Assembly: GCA_964057225.1 (NCBI GenBank)
Contig: OZ059894.1
Coordinates: forward strand, 15,406,476 to 15,470,475
Length of the DNA: 64,000 nucleotides
Direction: 5' to 3'
Origin: Auanema rhodensis
Taxonomy: Eukaryota; Nematoda; Chromadorea; Rhabditida; Rhabditidae
The translations under genes were made by a program, and so were the position numbers. The number at the start of each line of letters is the position of its first letter. The first letter of the stretch is position 1. Below the pieces are notes generated by a model. That model made no database searches and had not been told where the DNA came from. It was given only the letters and a program-made list of their open reading frames with translations. Of this stretch, positions 11,049 through 27,604 are shown one piece after another.

Positions 11049-13412
11049 TAGAAAGAAAAATAGAGAGAGAATTACTCAGAAAGAACGAGGGAAAGAGAGA
11101 TTTCAGTTGATTGAAAAATTCAAGATACATTAGATGACAAAGATAAAAGAAATGAAAGAGAGAAGAATGAGTTTAGAAAAAAACACATTGGGTGGCCGAG
11201 GAGGTGGAGAAAGAAGAAACATGGAAGTAAAAGATGCACCAGATGAATACGAATATCTGGAGATGACAGGCAACGAGTGATGAATTAAATGACCAAAAAA
11301 ACTGCTGGCTAAGCACCTGGCAAGGGCTGAAGGCTGAACGTCAAAAAACTGTCAAAAAAAAATATTAGCTCGTTAAATTGTGAACGAAAGGCGATGAAAG
11401 CACAACTAGCTAGTTCCATCAGATGATGCTCGGCCCAACGTAAAAGAGATGGTGTTCACAGAGATAAAATAAAAAAGAGAGATAGAAAGATAGACTAGAA
11501 GAAGGAATAAGGATGGGAAGATTTTAATAAAAAAAAAAGATGAAAGTGAAGACAACAAACAGCTGTCCATATTAGGTGGGCGAAGTCTTTGTGAAGGAGT
11601 ATGCTTGAAGATAATCACACATTTATCGTCGTTGTCATATAAACAGAACGTCCTCGTCCTCGTCGTTGCCTTCATGGATGATCAGACGTTTTTTCAGTCA
11701 ATCCTTATCAAGTCAATGCTGAGAATCTTTGATCATTTCATTTTTTTGTCATATAGAAATAGTGTGTAACTTAACATAGAATCCAATCACATAATCCGTT
11801 GATGGTTTTAACCAGGAAAATTCTTTTGTGTTTACTTAACAATCACATTATCATTCATGCTATTTCTTTTCTTTCAGTAAGTAAAATTTTTATTTTTTAA
11901 AATAATTATTATAAACTTCCGTTGAATCATATCATTTTCTGAATTATGAACGACATTTCAAAAATTGAAAAGAAAAATCAAGCAAAATCTACTAAAGGAA
12001 GTGGTCTTTTCTATTCTGCTCATCTACTTCAAACATAGAACTACATCATAATCTAAAGTTTTCAATCATTTCGAGCATGATTTTTTTTACTTTTAAATAT
12101 TTTCTTGTAGCTATAACGGCCAATCCTTCTCCCATTCTCTCTTTGTCTCTCTGCCCCCCTCTCTCTTTACCTCTTTTAATCACACTATGCTATCTCTTAT
12201 TCTCTCTTAGTATCATTTACTGCCACTTTCTTTAACAATTTTTGACATTTATGTTCCTCTCGAGTTTTCAGAGACACTGAATCTATGTAATCGAAAAGAT
12301 TCACCAATTGTAATTAGCCTTGATTCTTTTATTTGCTTCTCCTTAGAGTTTAACGTTTTGCAGACTGGGTGGGCTGGAGCAAGCCTTCAGGGATATTCAG
12401 TCATTTGTTCTTCAATCACTTTTTTCTTTTTCGTTTTTGAATTTGGCCGTTTTATTTCCGTTTTCAAACTACCACAGTTCTTCCGCTCTCATGATGCCTT
12501 TCAGTTTCTTTGTTTTGTGCAAGTGTCAGAGTAATACTTTATAAACTTTACTTTTCATATTTTTTCATTGATTTCTTTAACATAATCCAGCTATAATCAA
12601 TGTACTAATATAGCCTCAGGGTGATATTAGATCTTTTCGTGTACTTTTCAAACAAATTAACATTACGGATGTTCTGTTTTTAAACTATAGAGTAGAGAAG
12701 CAGATCAATACGAGGAGACAACCTAAATTTGTAAATTCAGGCTATACCTTTGGGTGATAACTTCTTTTTCAGATACACCAAGTAGATATACATTGTTGTA
12801 ACTATTCTCGAAAAGTTGCTGTAAATGATCTTGAAGTTGGGCTACTTTCGATCGTTTTAGTTCCTCCGAGTGTAAAACGCCTTTCGCTTCATATTTATCG
12901 TTTTTTTTCTACTACAGTTCATGTATAACTCACTCATCAATCGAAGCTTTTTTGTTCTATCGCTAGAACTGATCATAACTATCGATGGACCACACACTCT
13001 GTTGGAGCCTTACTATTCGATATTCTTTCATTTTCATTTTCTTTTTTTTTCATCTTCCCTTGAATAGTCTTCTGCAATTCAATCTCAGAGTCTTTCACCA
13101 TCAGTTTCTTCGTCTGTCCGTTTCTAAACCCGTGTGTGTGTGTGAGAGTGCGAATGCGATTTATTTATTGCTCGTAGCACAGGCGTTCCTTCTGTCTCTT
13201 TTTTCCATTCCTCTCTCTCTCTCTTTATATATATATATCTTATTCCTCTTTCCCTTATTCACAAGTTTTATGGTAAAGGTGTTTTATTATATAAGTATTT
13301 TTTCTAATGTATTCCATATACTATAAACGGAATATATGTATAGGGCTTACATCCAAAAAAACTTCATATTCGCACTTTTTTTCTCTCAAAAACCTGGTTA
13401 AAAACTATTCAG

Positions 13413-13528
13413 AAGGAGGAGCTGCAGGACCACCCAGGCGTTCATTCTCAAGGACAGATTCAACTGAATCAGTTACAGATGTTCGCACTAACCTGGAAAA
13501 ATCCGGCTCACGTCAATCTTCTTTATAA
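13413..13528 (+). CDS. Candidate terminal exon of an unresolved gene
   Basis: After a good acceptor (AACTATTCAG) the frame reads EGGAAGPPRRSFSRTDSTES then VTDVRTNLEKSGSRQSSL and stops at TAA (13526-13528). The serine/arginine-rich composition and higher GC look like a disordered cytoplasmic or nuclear tail. The exon enters in phase 1 and no upstream partner exon was found. It could also be a chance open frame. Confidence 0.3.
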
Positions 13529-14440
13529 CTTTCGTTGTTTCATGATTTTGCTTCTTAACACTCTGTTGTTTCATCTGAATCTCACTCAGACAGTTTAAGT
13601 TTAAGTTTCTCAAGTTTAATCTGGCACTTGATTTTCCTGGTTATTTCAAAACTTGATTGAAAGAAAAGATTTCGATGATGTTGTTATGAGTATTATCCGT
13701 TTTTACAATTTTTTTCAAATAAAAATTTTAATCAATCAAACTAAAATCCGATTCAGATTCCAGACAGGGAGTCGTCTGAAAACTTGAGAATAAGTTGAAA
13801 TGTCTGTTTTGTCGAACGTTTTCTTTAGTAGTTTTAGTTATTAGCTCTTTGTTTAGCGAAATATCATCATTTTTATTGAAAAATAAGAAATTGTTTGAAA
13901 TTAGTTTTCTTATCAATAATTTTAGTTGTATTAACATCAATTTATCTGAATTTCTTACATTTTCTTCTCATTTTTGGTGAGTTTTCTGAACTGAGGAATA
14001 TTGAAGATGTTTCAATTCTAGTATTATACTTATCTGAATAGCTTGAAATTTCTTTTTTTCACTATAATCAATCTTTTTTTTATGTTTTTCTTTCTTCTAA
14101 ATTATTGAACTATTGGTTTTGAAGAAAAAAACACAACCAATAAGAAAACAGAGAAGGCGGAGCCACAGTAAAAGTAAAGACATGCTTTCAACGACTATCT
14201 CGAACAATTTTTACCGATTCTATTCTACGATTTGCTGGTTTTTCATTATTTTTCTTAATTTAATTTTGTTATTTATATATTCTGAAAACGGAAATAGTTT
14301 TTGTAGAATCATATCAGATGATTTTATAATGATAATTCGTTCGATTCTACGAATTGTTTTCTTCCTGTTCTTATCAAATATTGAAACAAAAAATAATTTT
14401 TGTTCTATCTTAATTAATCAATAATGAAAATATTTAAGAT
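13529..14440. other. Non-coding region upstream of the DM-domain gene
   Basis: AT-rich, with T-rich and pyrimidine tracts. No reliable exon was seen. It probably includes the promoter and 5' UTR of the gene starting at 14441. Confidence 0.45.
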
Positions 14441-17113
<2,673 letters not shown>

Positions 17114-18648
17114 GCTCAGATGAAATGCTGATGTCAACAGCGTAACATCTAAGAAAAGTCAGACCTTTATTTCCGAAGTATTGAATAATGTAACCAAAAT
17201 ATAAATTTTTGTGCTCATGAGACCTCAAACTTTTTTTCAAATTGTCTTGGCTGGAAATATTTTTTTTCCTTCTATAAGTACATCTGGTATAATATCAGAT
17301 AAATTATTATTTATTGATAAGAACGTGGCGTATAACTTGAAACTACAACTTAATTATACTCCAACGTTTTTCTTTAATATATGAATTGTTGTTTTATTTC
17401 GCTCCTTCCAGCTTATGTGTTTCTCAAATGTTTTTATTGGCTGATGCTTTACTGATACGTGTCCATAATTCTTGTGCATAATATGAAACTTTAATTATTA
17501 TTATTATTATTATTATTTATATAAATTAATAATTATTATGTTGATACCCAGTTATATTTGCTAATGTGGTCAGTAAAATTCTTATGTGAATTTTACTTTT
17601 TGTATGTACTCTATTGGTTTCTTTTCTTGTTTTCATTGAATGCAACATGAACTTATTTTCATATTTAAAAGTATTTTTCTTATAACATTATGCAAAACTT
17701 CCATTAAAAACGATCTCGTATGTGATGTACCTTGAAATCAAAAAAACATACGATAAACTCATTTCTAACTTTTTTTCTAAAAGTTTTATTATAAGTAATG
17801 AATCTTAAACTATTGAAAACTTTTTTTTAATCTTCAATTACGTTCATCTACATAAATTAAAATGAAAGTAATAGTAGTAGTTGTAGTAATATGATATAAA
17901 TGGCCTGAGAAGTGGGTCAGGCTCAGACATTTTTCAGCTAAAATCACTCAAGTAGCTGTCAGAATTTTTTTTTGTTTTTGGCAATTGAAGAAAGAAAAAC
18001 CTAAAATACTCCTTCATACTTCATTATGGCTTAGAGTCATTAGGAAACAATTTTCTTGTCATTCAGAAATGAGAAGGACCCATGCTTAACATTCAATTTA
18101 GCCCTTTTCTCTTGAACTGCTTCGAAATGAGATAATGATCCCAGCGGTTTGGGTGCCAGATATGGAAATGAGAGTAAATCGTGAGTACGAGAGACAAAAT
18201 GAGTTAAAGAGAAAACAATTGATGTAGGAGGTCCCAAAGGCAGATGTTAGCAGTAGACCTCCTTTAGACCTCATGTGTCTGTTTCTCTGCCACCGTTTGT
18301 GAAAGTCAATGTGCATTCACGCCTATAAAAAACAAGTAATATTTCAATTGTCTTCAATGAACATTCACAAGGAGAAATGAAAAGATTAGAAAAATGCCTT
18401 AATGGCCTCGATGAAATCAATATGAAAATATGGACATGAAGATAATGGGTGGGCTCAAATCTTCATTAGATCAGAAAGGAAATTTTAGTTAAAATTCCAT
18501 GAATATTATAGGGAGGAAATAGCTTCACTAACAAGCAAATATACTGCACAAACATATAAATTGATGTGGGTTTGCTTCATTTGTATAGTTAAAATTCTGG
18601 TCGTAAACCTGTCAAAATCATGGCTAGAAACTTTTCACCCGCTTTCAG
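17114..18648. other. 3' flank of the DM gene and intergenic DNA
   Basis: Contains the probable 3' UTR and a short (ATT)n run near 17493-17518. Partly open minus-strand frames at 18040-18316 have no splice or start support. No gene is called. Confidence 0.45.
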
Positions 18649-18731
18649 CCGTCGATAGCTCAGTTGGTAGAGCGGAGGACTGTAGAGTTGTGGGCATCCT
18701 TAGGTCGCTGGTTCGAATCCGGCTCGACGGA
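18649..18731 (+). tRNA. tRNA-Tyr (anticodon GUA) with 10-nt intron
   Basis: The acceptor stem CCGTCGA (18649-18655) pairs with TCGACGG (18724-18730), with discriminator A at 18731. The D arm contains TAGCTCAGTTGGTAGAGC (A box) and the T arm GGTTCGAATCC (B box). The anticodon stem GAGGA..TCCTT encloses CTGTAG, giving anticodon GTA. The ten bases AGTTGTGGGC after position 37 are the intron expected in eukaryotic tRNA-Tyr. Removing it leaves 73 nt. A T6 run at 18743-18748 is the likely RNA polymerase III terminator. Confidence 0.97.
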
Positions 18732-19208
18732 GTTTCTTTTGCTTTTTTAGATTAATGGAATACTGTGCAAATTTTCAAATAGCAAGCAACTATCCATATT
18801 TTATTTTGAATATTGGACAGTGAGGAAAAGTTGAGAATTTTTTCAAAGTATCTTGGTTGTATACTCTTAAACGAAAACGCTTTAGAATTTTTCTGAATTG
18901 TAGAATATAATTCTCATATCTTATGACTAAACGAAAATATTTTTCTCGGCAAGAAGGTTTTTGGAAAGCCAGAGTTATATTACGTTCCTTAAAGATGTTT
19001 TAACAGGTGTATATTACATGTTTAACCATTGAAGTTAAACTTATCATCTCAACAATGAAAATAAGGCATTTTACTGCTTTAAACTAAAATCTGTTCAGAA
19101 CAAAATTACTGAAAAAATATATTTATTATGAAAAAAAAAGACAACCGCTCTTCAGATATTAATAAATTAAAATGACGACATTTGAATAAGAATAAATAAA
19201 TATGTTTT

Positions 19209-19249
19209 TACGTGAAATTCACGTATTCCTATTACGTTTTCACGTGTAC
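19209..19249. promoter_or_regulatory. ACGTGAA palindrome plus second half-site
   Basis: TACGTGAAATTCACGTA at 19209-19225 is a perfect inverted repeat around one central base. A second imperfect unit (TTACGTTTTCACGTG) follows at about 19232-19246. It is the same family as the elements at 25621, 41602, 45753 and 52397. Confidence 0.4.
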
Positions 19250-22052
19250 TTTTAGATTTAAATGACAAAACCCCCCTTACATACTAGTGATATAATTTCG
19301 TTTATTTCAACGATATATATTTGAAATGAAGTAGCAAAATCAATAAGCTTATCAATCATTTTTTTGTTGTTTTTTAGCGATTCGATATTTTTTGCGTTGT
19401 AGAAGATTTTTTATTTCATTTTTTTTCTAATAAAACGTTTAATAATCTTTGAAAACCTCTATATTTTTTTATTTTTGGAAATTATTTATTCTGGTATTTA
19501 GCTTGTTAGGAATCTGTTCCGATTTCAAGCTAAATTGAATGCTTAGAGAAATCGTTAGCATAAATAGCATTGTATGCCTATGTCGGTTGAGATTAAATTA
19601 AATATCCAGCCATATGTATTGACATCTTTTAATTAAAAGTATTCTATTAGTGAATGAATTTAACTTTATATCTTGTAACAATTGTTATTTTCAAACATTT
19701 ATATTTTAAGTTAAAGTTAAACATCTGTTCCTATTTCATATATTTCAGATTATTATCAAAATATTAACAAAACATGTATAGGTTAAGACAACAATATTTC
19801 ATGAAAATTGACTTTTAAACGAAAAAAAAATCTTCTTTTCAAGATTTATTGCTTTATTTTACAAGTAGATAGCTAATATGTATGCTTTCGCCTCAATCTT
19901 ACTTGACAATCAGATTAAAATCGGTGGTTTCGTTTTGTTTTGATTATAATCCTGAAGTTGACAACTACTGCCCATTGAATCTTAATTTGAATATGTACAT
20001 TTGTAGATTAACAATAAATATTAATATATAATATAAAATAAATAATTATAGCATTATGTGTATATATTTAGTAAAAAGTTATAATGCCTTGAGGCTGTTT
20101 GTCTCTTTATAACTCTTTCTTCTATCCCCACTCTCTCATTATATCACAGGTCAGGCAGACTGAATATAAGTGAGTGATGTCGTGACGAGGCTTTTATGCC
20201 AAAAACAAAGCAGAAAGTTCGATTTTGTTAGCAATATCGCTATGGTTGCCTATATATGCATTCGTTTTCATCCGAATTCATCGTATACAGGAACTTCAAA
20301 TGTATTTTCCATCAAAAGTTTTCTCAAGCATTATGATGTATATGAGCATTATTCAAATGAGAATTATCAATAATATTCTTCAAGTTATTAAAGAAAACAG
20401 TTCATTTTTCTTTTTAAAATTGTCAACTACTGCTGAAATATTCGTCGTTTTCGTATAGGGGAACGAGAAAAAGGAGAGAGAGAGAAAGAGAAATAAGGAA
20501 AGAAAGAGAGAGAGAGAGAGATGAGAATCAATAATGTACATGCATTGCTCCCGTCCGTCCAGCTTGCCAATGCTTCTTTTAGTGCAGAATAACTAAAAGC
20601 CTAGCTATTTTCTACAAGTTTTTATGCTAATGTTCATTAACTATATGTATATTTTACTGTTTACCTAATCATAATGCTAATATTCATAACGATTATTCAC
20701 GAGCTATGGCTGTAACTAAATTTGATTTCTCTTAATGTCTTCATATTTCATTCAGTTCTTGTTCATTTTTCCCATATCATTTGCAGATATAAAATTGAAA
20801 AAAAAAAGAGTTTTTTTCTTCTTTTATTAAACTGAATAATATTTGTTTCTTTTAATATCTTTTGAATTTGAATTGAATTTAGCTTTGAAACATATTTTTC
20901 AAATAGTAATCAAACTCTTTCAACCAGTATAATACCTTGTTCATGATGACTTTAGGTTGAAACGTTGAAAGGTTTTAAGTTTGCTTTTATGATTTCTTTT
21001 CTTATGTATGTATGGATATAACTCAATAGTTCGCTTTTTTTTGCAAAAAAATTGCTTCAAGCTGTGAAAGAAATAATTTTGAACACTGTCCACAAGAGAG
21101 TGATTATGCTTCAGATTGTTCAACAACTATTCCCTTAAGTATGCTTGTAGATGGAACATTTCCTTTCAACTAATCTTATTCATATCAATTCCTATTGGGC
21201 ACTTAATCCGGAAGCCAATTGAGAATTTTTGAAATCAGCTATGATAAAAATGCATTGCTATTCAAACTTTTATGACTAAAAAAGTTGAAATCTTTGAACT
21301 TCAAGCTAAATCTTCTCGTAAAGCCTTGCGACAACTTCCCTTCCGTCATGCCACAAACTAATGATTTATAGCTTTTACATTTAAAATTCAAAATATTAAA
21401 TGATTGTAGCTATAATTAGAAAGGTGAGTATGCAACAAACAAAATGATCAGAATGTACTCTTATTTTTAAGATTTTTCTATTATTTATTTTGAAAATTAG
21501 TTCATCAAATAGCTATAACTTACTAGAATATGTATGTTGAATAGGAAATTTTAAAAATTAGATATTTCTGATAGAGGAAAGAGAGAGAGAGAGCAATTCA
21601 AGGTTATACATATACAATATAACATACAAAAGGAAGAGATCTAACGTAAAATAAAGAAAACGATAAAGAGAAAAGAAGATAGCGAGGGAAATAGAGAGAG
21701 AGAAAGAGGGAGAGAGAGAGAGGTAGAGTGAACATTAGAAAAAGAGGCGAAAGGTAAAAGGGAAAAGTTGAGATCAGTTGAATGAAACTGGAATCATACA
21801 CCATGCTACTACATCAATTTTCTAGTGATTTCTTTTGATTTTTTAACTCAGTATGTATTGATTTTTCAACTTTAAGCATTTATTTTGAATATTTAAAAAA
21901 AAATTCAATTAGTAGTTTTCCTATTTCAATAAGCCTTAGCTTATCTCTATTATAACATTATCTCGTTAACGGTGGAGTTGACAGGTTGTAATAGGAAGGA
22001 AAAGCAAAAGTGTATACAACTAATAGAAAACGATAGAGAGAAGAAAATATTA

Positions 22053-22083
<31 letters not shown>

Positions 22084-23104
22084 CCTATCTTTCCTATTTT
22101 TTTCCCTAAAGCTATGGTTTCGGCAGTTCACAGAACTGCTTGCAGGAATTCTATTCTTAGTTTACGTATGTTCCCTTTTTATAAAAAATATAATTATATA
22201 TTCGATGATATTTGATTTGATATCTGTTAAGAATATTTTATTTATAAATATATACAAAAATATATTATAATATACAAACTATTGTACTTTTATTGATAAT
22301 TTGTATATTGATTATATAATTATTCAATTTTTCTCTCATTTTTTATCAATTTTTTAATGAATATATATATATATACATATCTATTTATATATTATATTTC
22401 TCATAATAATATGAATAGTGTTGGACTCATTTTTGCTTTCACTCAACCTTCTCGATGAAACTGACTCACATAATTCGGCCGGAAATCAATAAATTCATTT
22501 GGGCATTTGGACAATAGCATCATGATTCAATTCCAATTAGAATTGTTATTAAGGAAAAAAATAAGTAAAAGAATCTAGTTAAATAGTTTATATATTTTAT
22601 TCAAAATTCATTAACTATATCAGATAATTAATTAAATTCTTCAATGATTTCTAAAGAAAAAAAAACGTATATGCGAAATACGACTTTTTCATAAGAATAA
22701 AGGATAGCCTATTCTAAAATAGAGGCAAAAAGTTCTTTCATATATAGTTTTTTTCCTTCTTCCTACATCTTACGTTCCGCTTGTTTAGTTTTTTCCCAGG
22801 GTTAACGGGCTTTATATTTTATCTTTTGCTTCAACTAAACTATACAAAGTAATATATGGAATATTACTTAACTTATACCTAGTCTTACCTATTCATTTTC
22901 TTTTATTTTTCTTAAAAAACTTTATTTAATCTAATAATATAAAGTTATTTATTCCCTCTTTATTTTTATATTTAATTTTAATGTTTGTTATGTTATTCCT
23001 CAAGAAAATAAAAGATATTTTTTTAAACAAAAGTTTGTGTATATGAATGTAATAGTATGTACATCATACGAAATGAAATTTTTTTTCTGATTTCTTTTTA
23101 TCTT

Positions 23105-23168
<64 letters not shown>
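23105..23168. repeat. (CT)n microsatellite
   Basis: A long CT tract, interrupted near its start by TTT. Confidence 0.95.
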
Positions 23169-23170
<2 letters not shown>

Positions 23171-23949
23171 TCTTTCTCTCTTTATGCCTTTCTCTTTCTC
23201 ACCTTTTATGTACCTCAATCATTGATGATATTTGATACTTGTATTACGAAAATAAACAGAATTGGATAGAGAATCTGAAATTGAACTACAAACGGCGAAG
23301 CTTTTCTTTCCTTTATACCAAACAAGTTATTCGTTATTTTTTCACATTTTTCTCTAAATCAATACATATTTTCATAATAGTTATGATTTCTATACTTCTT
23401 TATTCAATTCCTTTTATAAATTAACTATATAAAGTATAAAAGTTATCTATTTTAATGATGTCACATGTATAAATGCTATATATAGTATTTCATTTTAATT
23501 AATATTAACATGTAGAGCGGTTGAATTTATAAAGAATTCTAGAATTTATACTATATAGTATTGAATATTTCTTTATTCTTGTATATTTTAATAATATTGA
23601 TTAATATTATATTTACTTGAACTTCTTTATTTGGAAATCATTGACGACTTAGAATTTTGTTTTCTTATTGTTTGTTTTCGTATCCATTTAAAGTTTTTGT
23701 AGTAGTATATATTATAAATAACAAATATAATATATATTTATATATTATATGATATAGTAAAAATGAGTTTAGTTGATTTGAATGTGAGTTGACCGTCACT
23801 ATAAATTCAAATAGAAATTCGAATAGTATGAACAGTTGTAGTAAATGTGTGTACCAACTACTGGAGCTCGACGTCATTCACTCCGCTCAGCTTCGCCGGT
23901 TTTAGTTACATTCAGTGAACAAAGAAAGGAACATACGATGCGCTGCTAC

Positions 23950-24132
23950 CTTTATGAACAAAGATTCATTGAAAATAAAACTTTCTTCATGATGATGAAT
24001 AGAAGTTCTAACTTGCAGACTTAATGTTCTGTCCACGCGAAGCATTTCTTTCAATGTAAGTGCAAGCTGTGTGCATCCAGATGAGAGCAACGGTTTGAAA
24101 TTTGTTTGCTCAGCTTTGCCACGTTCATCAAG
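23950..24132 (-). CDS. Candidate internal exon, 61 codons, gene unresolved
   Basis: It is flanked by an AAAGTAG acceptor and an AAG|GTAGCA donor, in frame throughout, and exactly 183 nt, so phase 0 at both ends. It reads LDERGKAEQTNFKPLLSSGC, then TQLALTLKEMLRVDRTLSLQ, then VRTSIHHHEESFIFNESLFI plus K. The pattern RTS..E.FIFNESLFIKV is reminiscent of a C2-domain strand pair (FNE.F.F.V), but this is weak. Neighbouring exons were not found with certainty. Confidence 0.33.
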
Positions 24133-25620
24133 CTACTTTCTTGTGCTTTAGGCTATTGAAAAATAATTTTCTTATCCTCCAATTTAACTGCTGTCAATTC
24201 GAAAATCAACAAATGTTCTGTTTATGTTTATTTTGAATTAAAACTTTCTACAACAATAGTTTTGGATGAAAAAAAATTATAGTAGAATGCACTTGCTAGT
24301 TGTAACAATCGTTTTACTTCCATCAAAACATTCTTCTTCCACACATCTGTTCTATTTCCTCTCGGCTATTCAATCTCATCGGTATATCTCATGAAAAAAT
24401 TGATTCTATATGCTTTCATACAACCAAAAAACTATGAAACGATTCAATTTCATGTTCAATTTCAGTAATCAAACGTTTTCTAGTCAATATAAATCCTAAA
24501 ATAGGTTATTAAACTATTGCAAATAAAAAAAATCTGCAATTAAAAGACAAATATCTACTTGATAAACCACCATTTTATACATTTCCAGCAATTTCTATCA
24601 TTTTTTAACAATTTCAACTGTCGCAACTAATTATTGGAACGTCTTTCTTAATCAATTGATCTTGTGAATTTGTCAGAAATGGTCATTTGAGACAGCAAAT
24701 TGATTGTAAAGGCAATGCCCAGAATTTATCAGTTGCATTCATCTCTACTCCCATCTGTTTCCGAAATGATTTCAGCATCTTCTTCAGTTGTGAATCTTCG
24801 TTTTCTGTTCCATCGATATTTTAATTTTTCATTTTAATATAATTCCCAGACCAAAGTATATACAAATTTCATTATTTAATTATTTGTTATAATTATAAGT
24901 ATATATCTATTTTATATGAAATGACCATTCCATTCAATTTCCTTGTTATTCCAAAAAAAAAAAATTTTGGCTAACTCAATTCGTGATCAATCTGGTTTTA
25001 TGCTCCTTTTTTCTCTTTTTGTTCTGTTCAATCATTAATCCGCTCCATTCATTGTTAGATTATTCGATAAATATGCGAGAATAACTATAAGTTTGAAGCC
25101 AATTAGCACGTAATATCATTAAATAGCCTTTTCAGAGATTTTTATAAATTTTTTCTGGCAGCTTCTTAACTTGATGCTCCTAGCAGCTAGTACGTGAATT
25201 GAAAATTCGTAGCTCTTGTCGTCAACTCGTCCGCTTATTCATCTTCTTTGCACCTCTTCTTCCTCTTTTTTCTGTCTTGTTCATGTCAATGTCCACATAC
25301 GCATACGGAGAGAGAGGGAGAGAGAGAGAGAGAAAGTTAGAGAGAGAGATACATACACACATAGACACAACATACCCATACATCTCCCTTTTCGCCCCAA
25401 GCTGTGTCACTCTCCTTAACTCATAATTGACTATGTTCAACATTTTTTCTAGAAATATCTTCTATTATTTGAATCAATTTTTTTTATTTTAGGTTGTACA
25501 TCTTTAGTATTTTAATTATTTTTATATTTAATATTATAATTATAAACGAATATTATATTATAATTATTTTTATTTCCGTGGTTATAACATGTTCTTCTGA
25601 TTCAGTATGCATGTATGGTT

Positions 25621-25690
25621 TACGTGAACTTTCACGTATCTCTGCTTTGATTATCGACATGTATATGAAGCTTACGTGAACTTTCACGTA
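25621..25690. promoter_or_regulatory. Two identical TACGTGAACTTTCACGTA palindromes
   Basis: The same 18-mer occurs at 25621-25638 and 25673-25690. Each has 8-bp inverted arms (TACGTGAA/TTCACGTA) around a CT centre. The spacing start to start is 52 bp, about five helical turns. Confidence 0.5.
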
Positions 25691-27558
25691 AATATTGAGT
25701 TTATGTTCAACGAAATGTACAAATTGATAGCATTTCCTACGTACTTATCTCTCTTCGTTCATCTTTATTTCATTTTCAATTTTTTTATCATTTACTTTAT
25801 ATATCTCTCTATCTTATCCTGTATATTCAAATTGATTTGTAACATCTAACCATCTTTATTCCTCCATTTAAGTGATCTTTTTGTTATTCATTCCACTTTT
25901 TTTCATCAACACATGTATACCAAAACATTGGTAGAAGGGTGATGAAAAAGCATTTAGAATGCCACTTTTCAGTTTCGTCTTCTTGAACATGCATTGATAG
26001 CCTCAGCTTTAACATTGCGTGTTGTCTTACTCACTCTTCTATGACCTACACATCATCTTCCACTTCAGCTTGCTTAAGCCGTTTCAGTTCTATCCTTGTT
26101 GCTCTTTCTCTTCATCTCATCTTGCAAGATATAGTTTTAGCCATTGAAAAGCCTTTTTTCTACGCTGCTTTTCTCCGATTTATCTAAGCCTTCTTCATTT
26201 GCTACACGCAGCTTTCAATTAAAAAAATGCTTCTTGAACCGATCATCTTTTTACTTTTTCTTCCACATTTAAGCAAACGTTGTCTATTTTTATCTTTTTT
26301 CTTTTGTTTTCTTTATTCAAATTTCTATTTTGAACTAAATATTTATTTTTGTACACAACTTCAAGTTTCACTAGCATCAGCGATAAAAGAAAGTTCGCAG
26401 AAAAAAAGAGAAAGAAAAAAAAGAAGAAATACTTGTAGGGAAGACAGATGCAACGAGAGTTAGAAAAGAATGAAAGTATTGTTAGCCGATCAATTTACTG
26501 CCAGAAGAGTCACAGGCTATTTTGAAAGCCCACGGGACATGTTGAGACATCTAATGGACAACCAAAACACTTTTATTTCTATTTCTGTTATTCTTCAACT
26601 CTCTTAAGATATTATACTAACACCTCGTATATTCAATTTTCGTGTCAAAACTTGAAATGTTTCCGTTATCTTCACTCTTTTTCTTTTTTCTTTGAATAAT
26701 TTTATTCATTTTCTATTCATATATCGTACACTATTTCATCTTTTCAGTGTGTGTTATGTGGCTGTGAATTGGAATTTCGTGCTGCCGATTCGATCCTACG
26801 GCAGTACTCTGGACCTCAAACACTATAGATTATTCCTATTTCAAATATATTCTATCTATTTACCTGAGAAATACAAATTCTTTATATAATATACTATATT
26901 AATTAGAAGAAGAACCATGTCGCTTCTTCCAATTAATACATTTCCTGGGATGATATTCGTGGAAGCCAGAATGCTGGCCCAATCATCTTCAGTCATTTCA
27001 CAAGTCGGCTTAAGCATAGATGCTCCTGAATGCAGCATAGCTTTGTTTTGTAAGTTTTAAGTTTGAACTCCTGTATATATTCATATTTATATAAGTTTTT
27101 TTTTCTTATTATCTTAATTATATAATAGAAGAATAGTTCTGCTATTCTGCATATACACTTTGAGTGCAGTTAACAAGATGCTTAAAATGTTTCTTTGTCT
27201 GATATTTCAATCAACTAAGAACATCAAAGCACATTCTTCTATAAAAGTTTTGAATTTCATTCTCAGATCAAGTTCACTACTCGTTTTCTGTTTTTTTTTT
27301 TGTTGAAATTTTAAGCCAAACAAAGTATTTGATTTTCAAGTATTAGAGATAATACCGGTCTGTTAATGTAACCAATTCATATATTCAAATATGGCATCAT
27401 ATTCGTAAGAGAAATTGTGAAAAAAATTGTTTTATTTCTCTGAGATAATTCATTTTAGTGATATTTCAATTTAATAATATTTTAAATTCATAAACAATTT
27501 ACATTTCTCAACGATATATATTATTTCTTATTACATTTTCAACCTTCCCTCCATTTCT

Positions 27559-27603
<45 letters not shown>
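27559..27603. repeat. Poly-C followed by (TC)n
   Basis: A C run leads directly into a TC tract. Confidence 0.95.

Positions 27604-27604
<1 letters not shown>

Larger units (their letters stand above)
9541..13412. other. Gene-poor AT-rich intergenic region
   Basis: No gene was resolved. It holds an ACGTG motif cluster (9585-9619), CT and GAAA/GA microsatellites, and pyrimidine-rich tracts around 12120-12240. A 48-codon ATG-initiated open frame at 11134-11280 (ending APDEYEYLEMTGNE) is noted but unsupported. Any 5' exons belonging to the exon at 13413 would have to lie here or beyond. Confidence 0.5.
18732..23949. other. Gene-poor intergenic region
   Basis: AT-rich, with GA-rich tracts near 20470-20521, 21690-21722 and 22050-22083 and a CT tract at 23105-23168. 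A hydrophobic open frame at 20225-20458 has no splice support. No gene is called. The ACGTGAA palindrome at 19209 is listed separately. Confidence 0.5.

Noticed and set aside
11134-11280. 48-codon ATG frame ending APDEYEYLEMTGNE
   Set aside because: No splice sites, no neighbours, and adjacent to a purine microsatellite that keeps frames open; insufficient support.
20225-20458. Hydrophobic 77-codon frame resembling membrane segments
   Set aside because: T-rich sequence gives hydrophobic translations by chance. No splice partners or downstream continuation were found.
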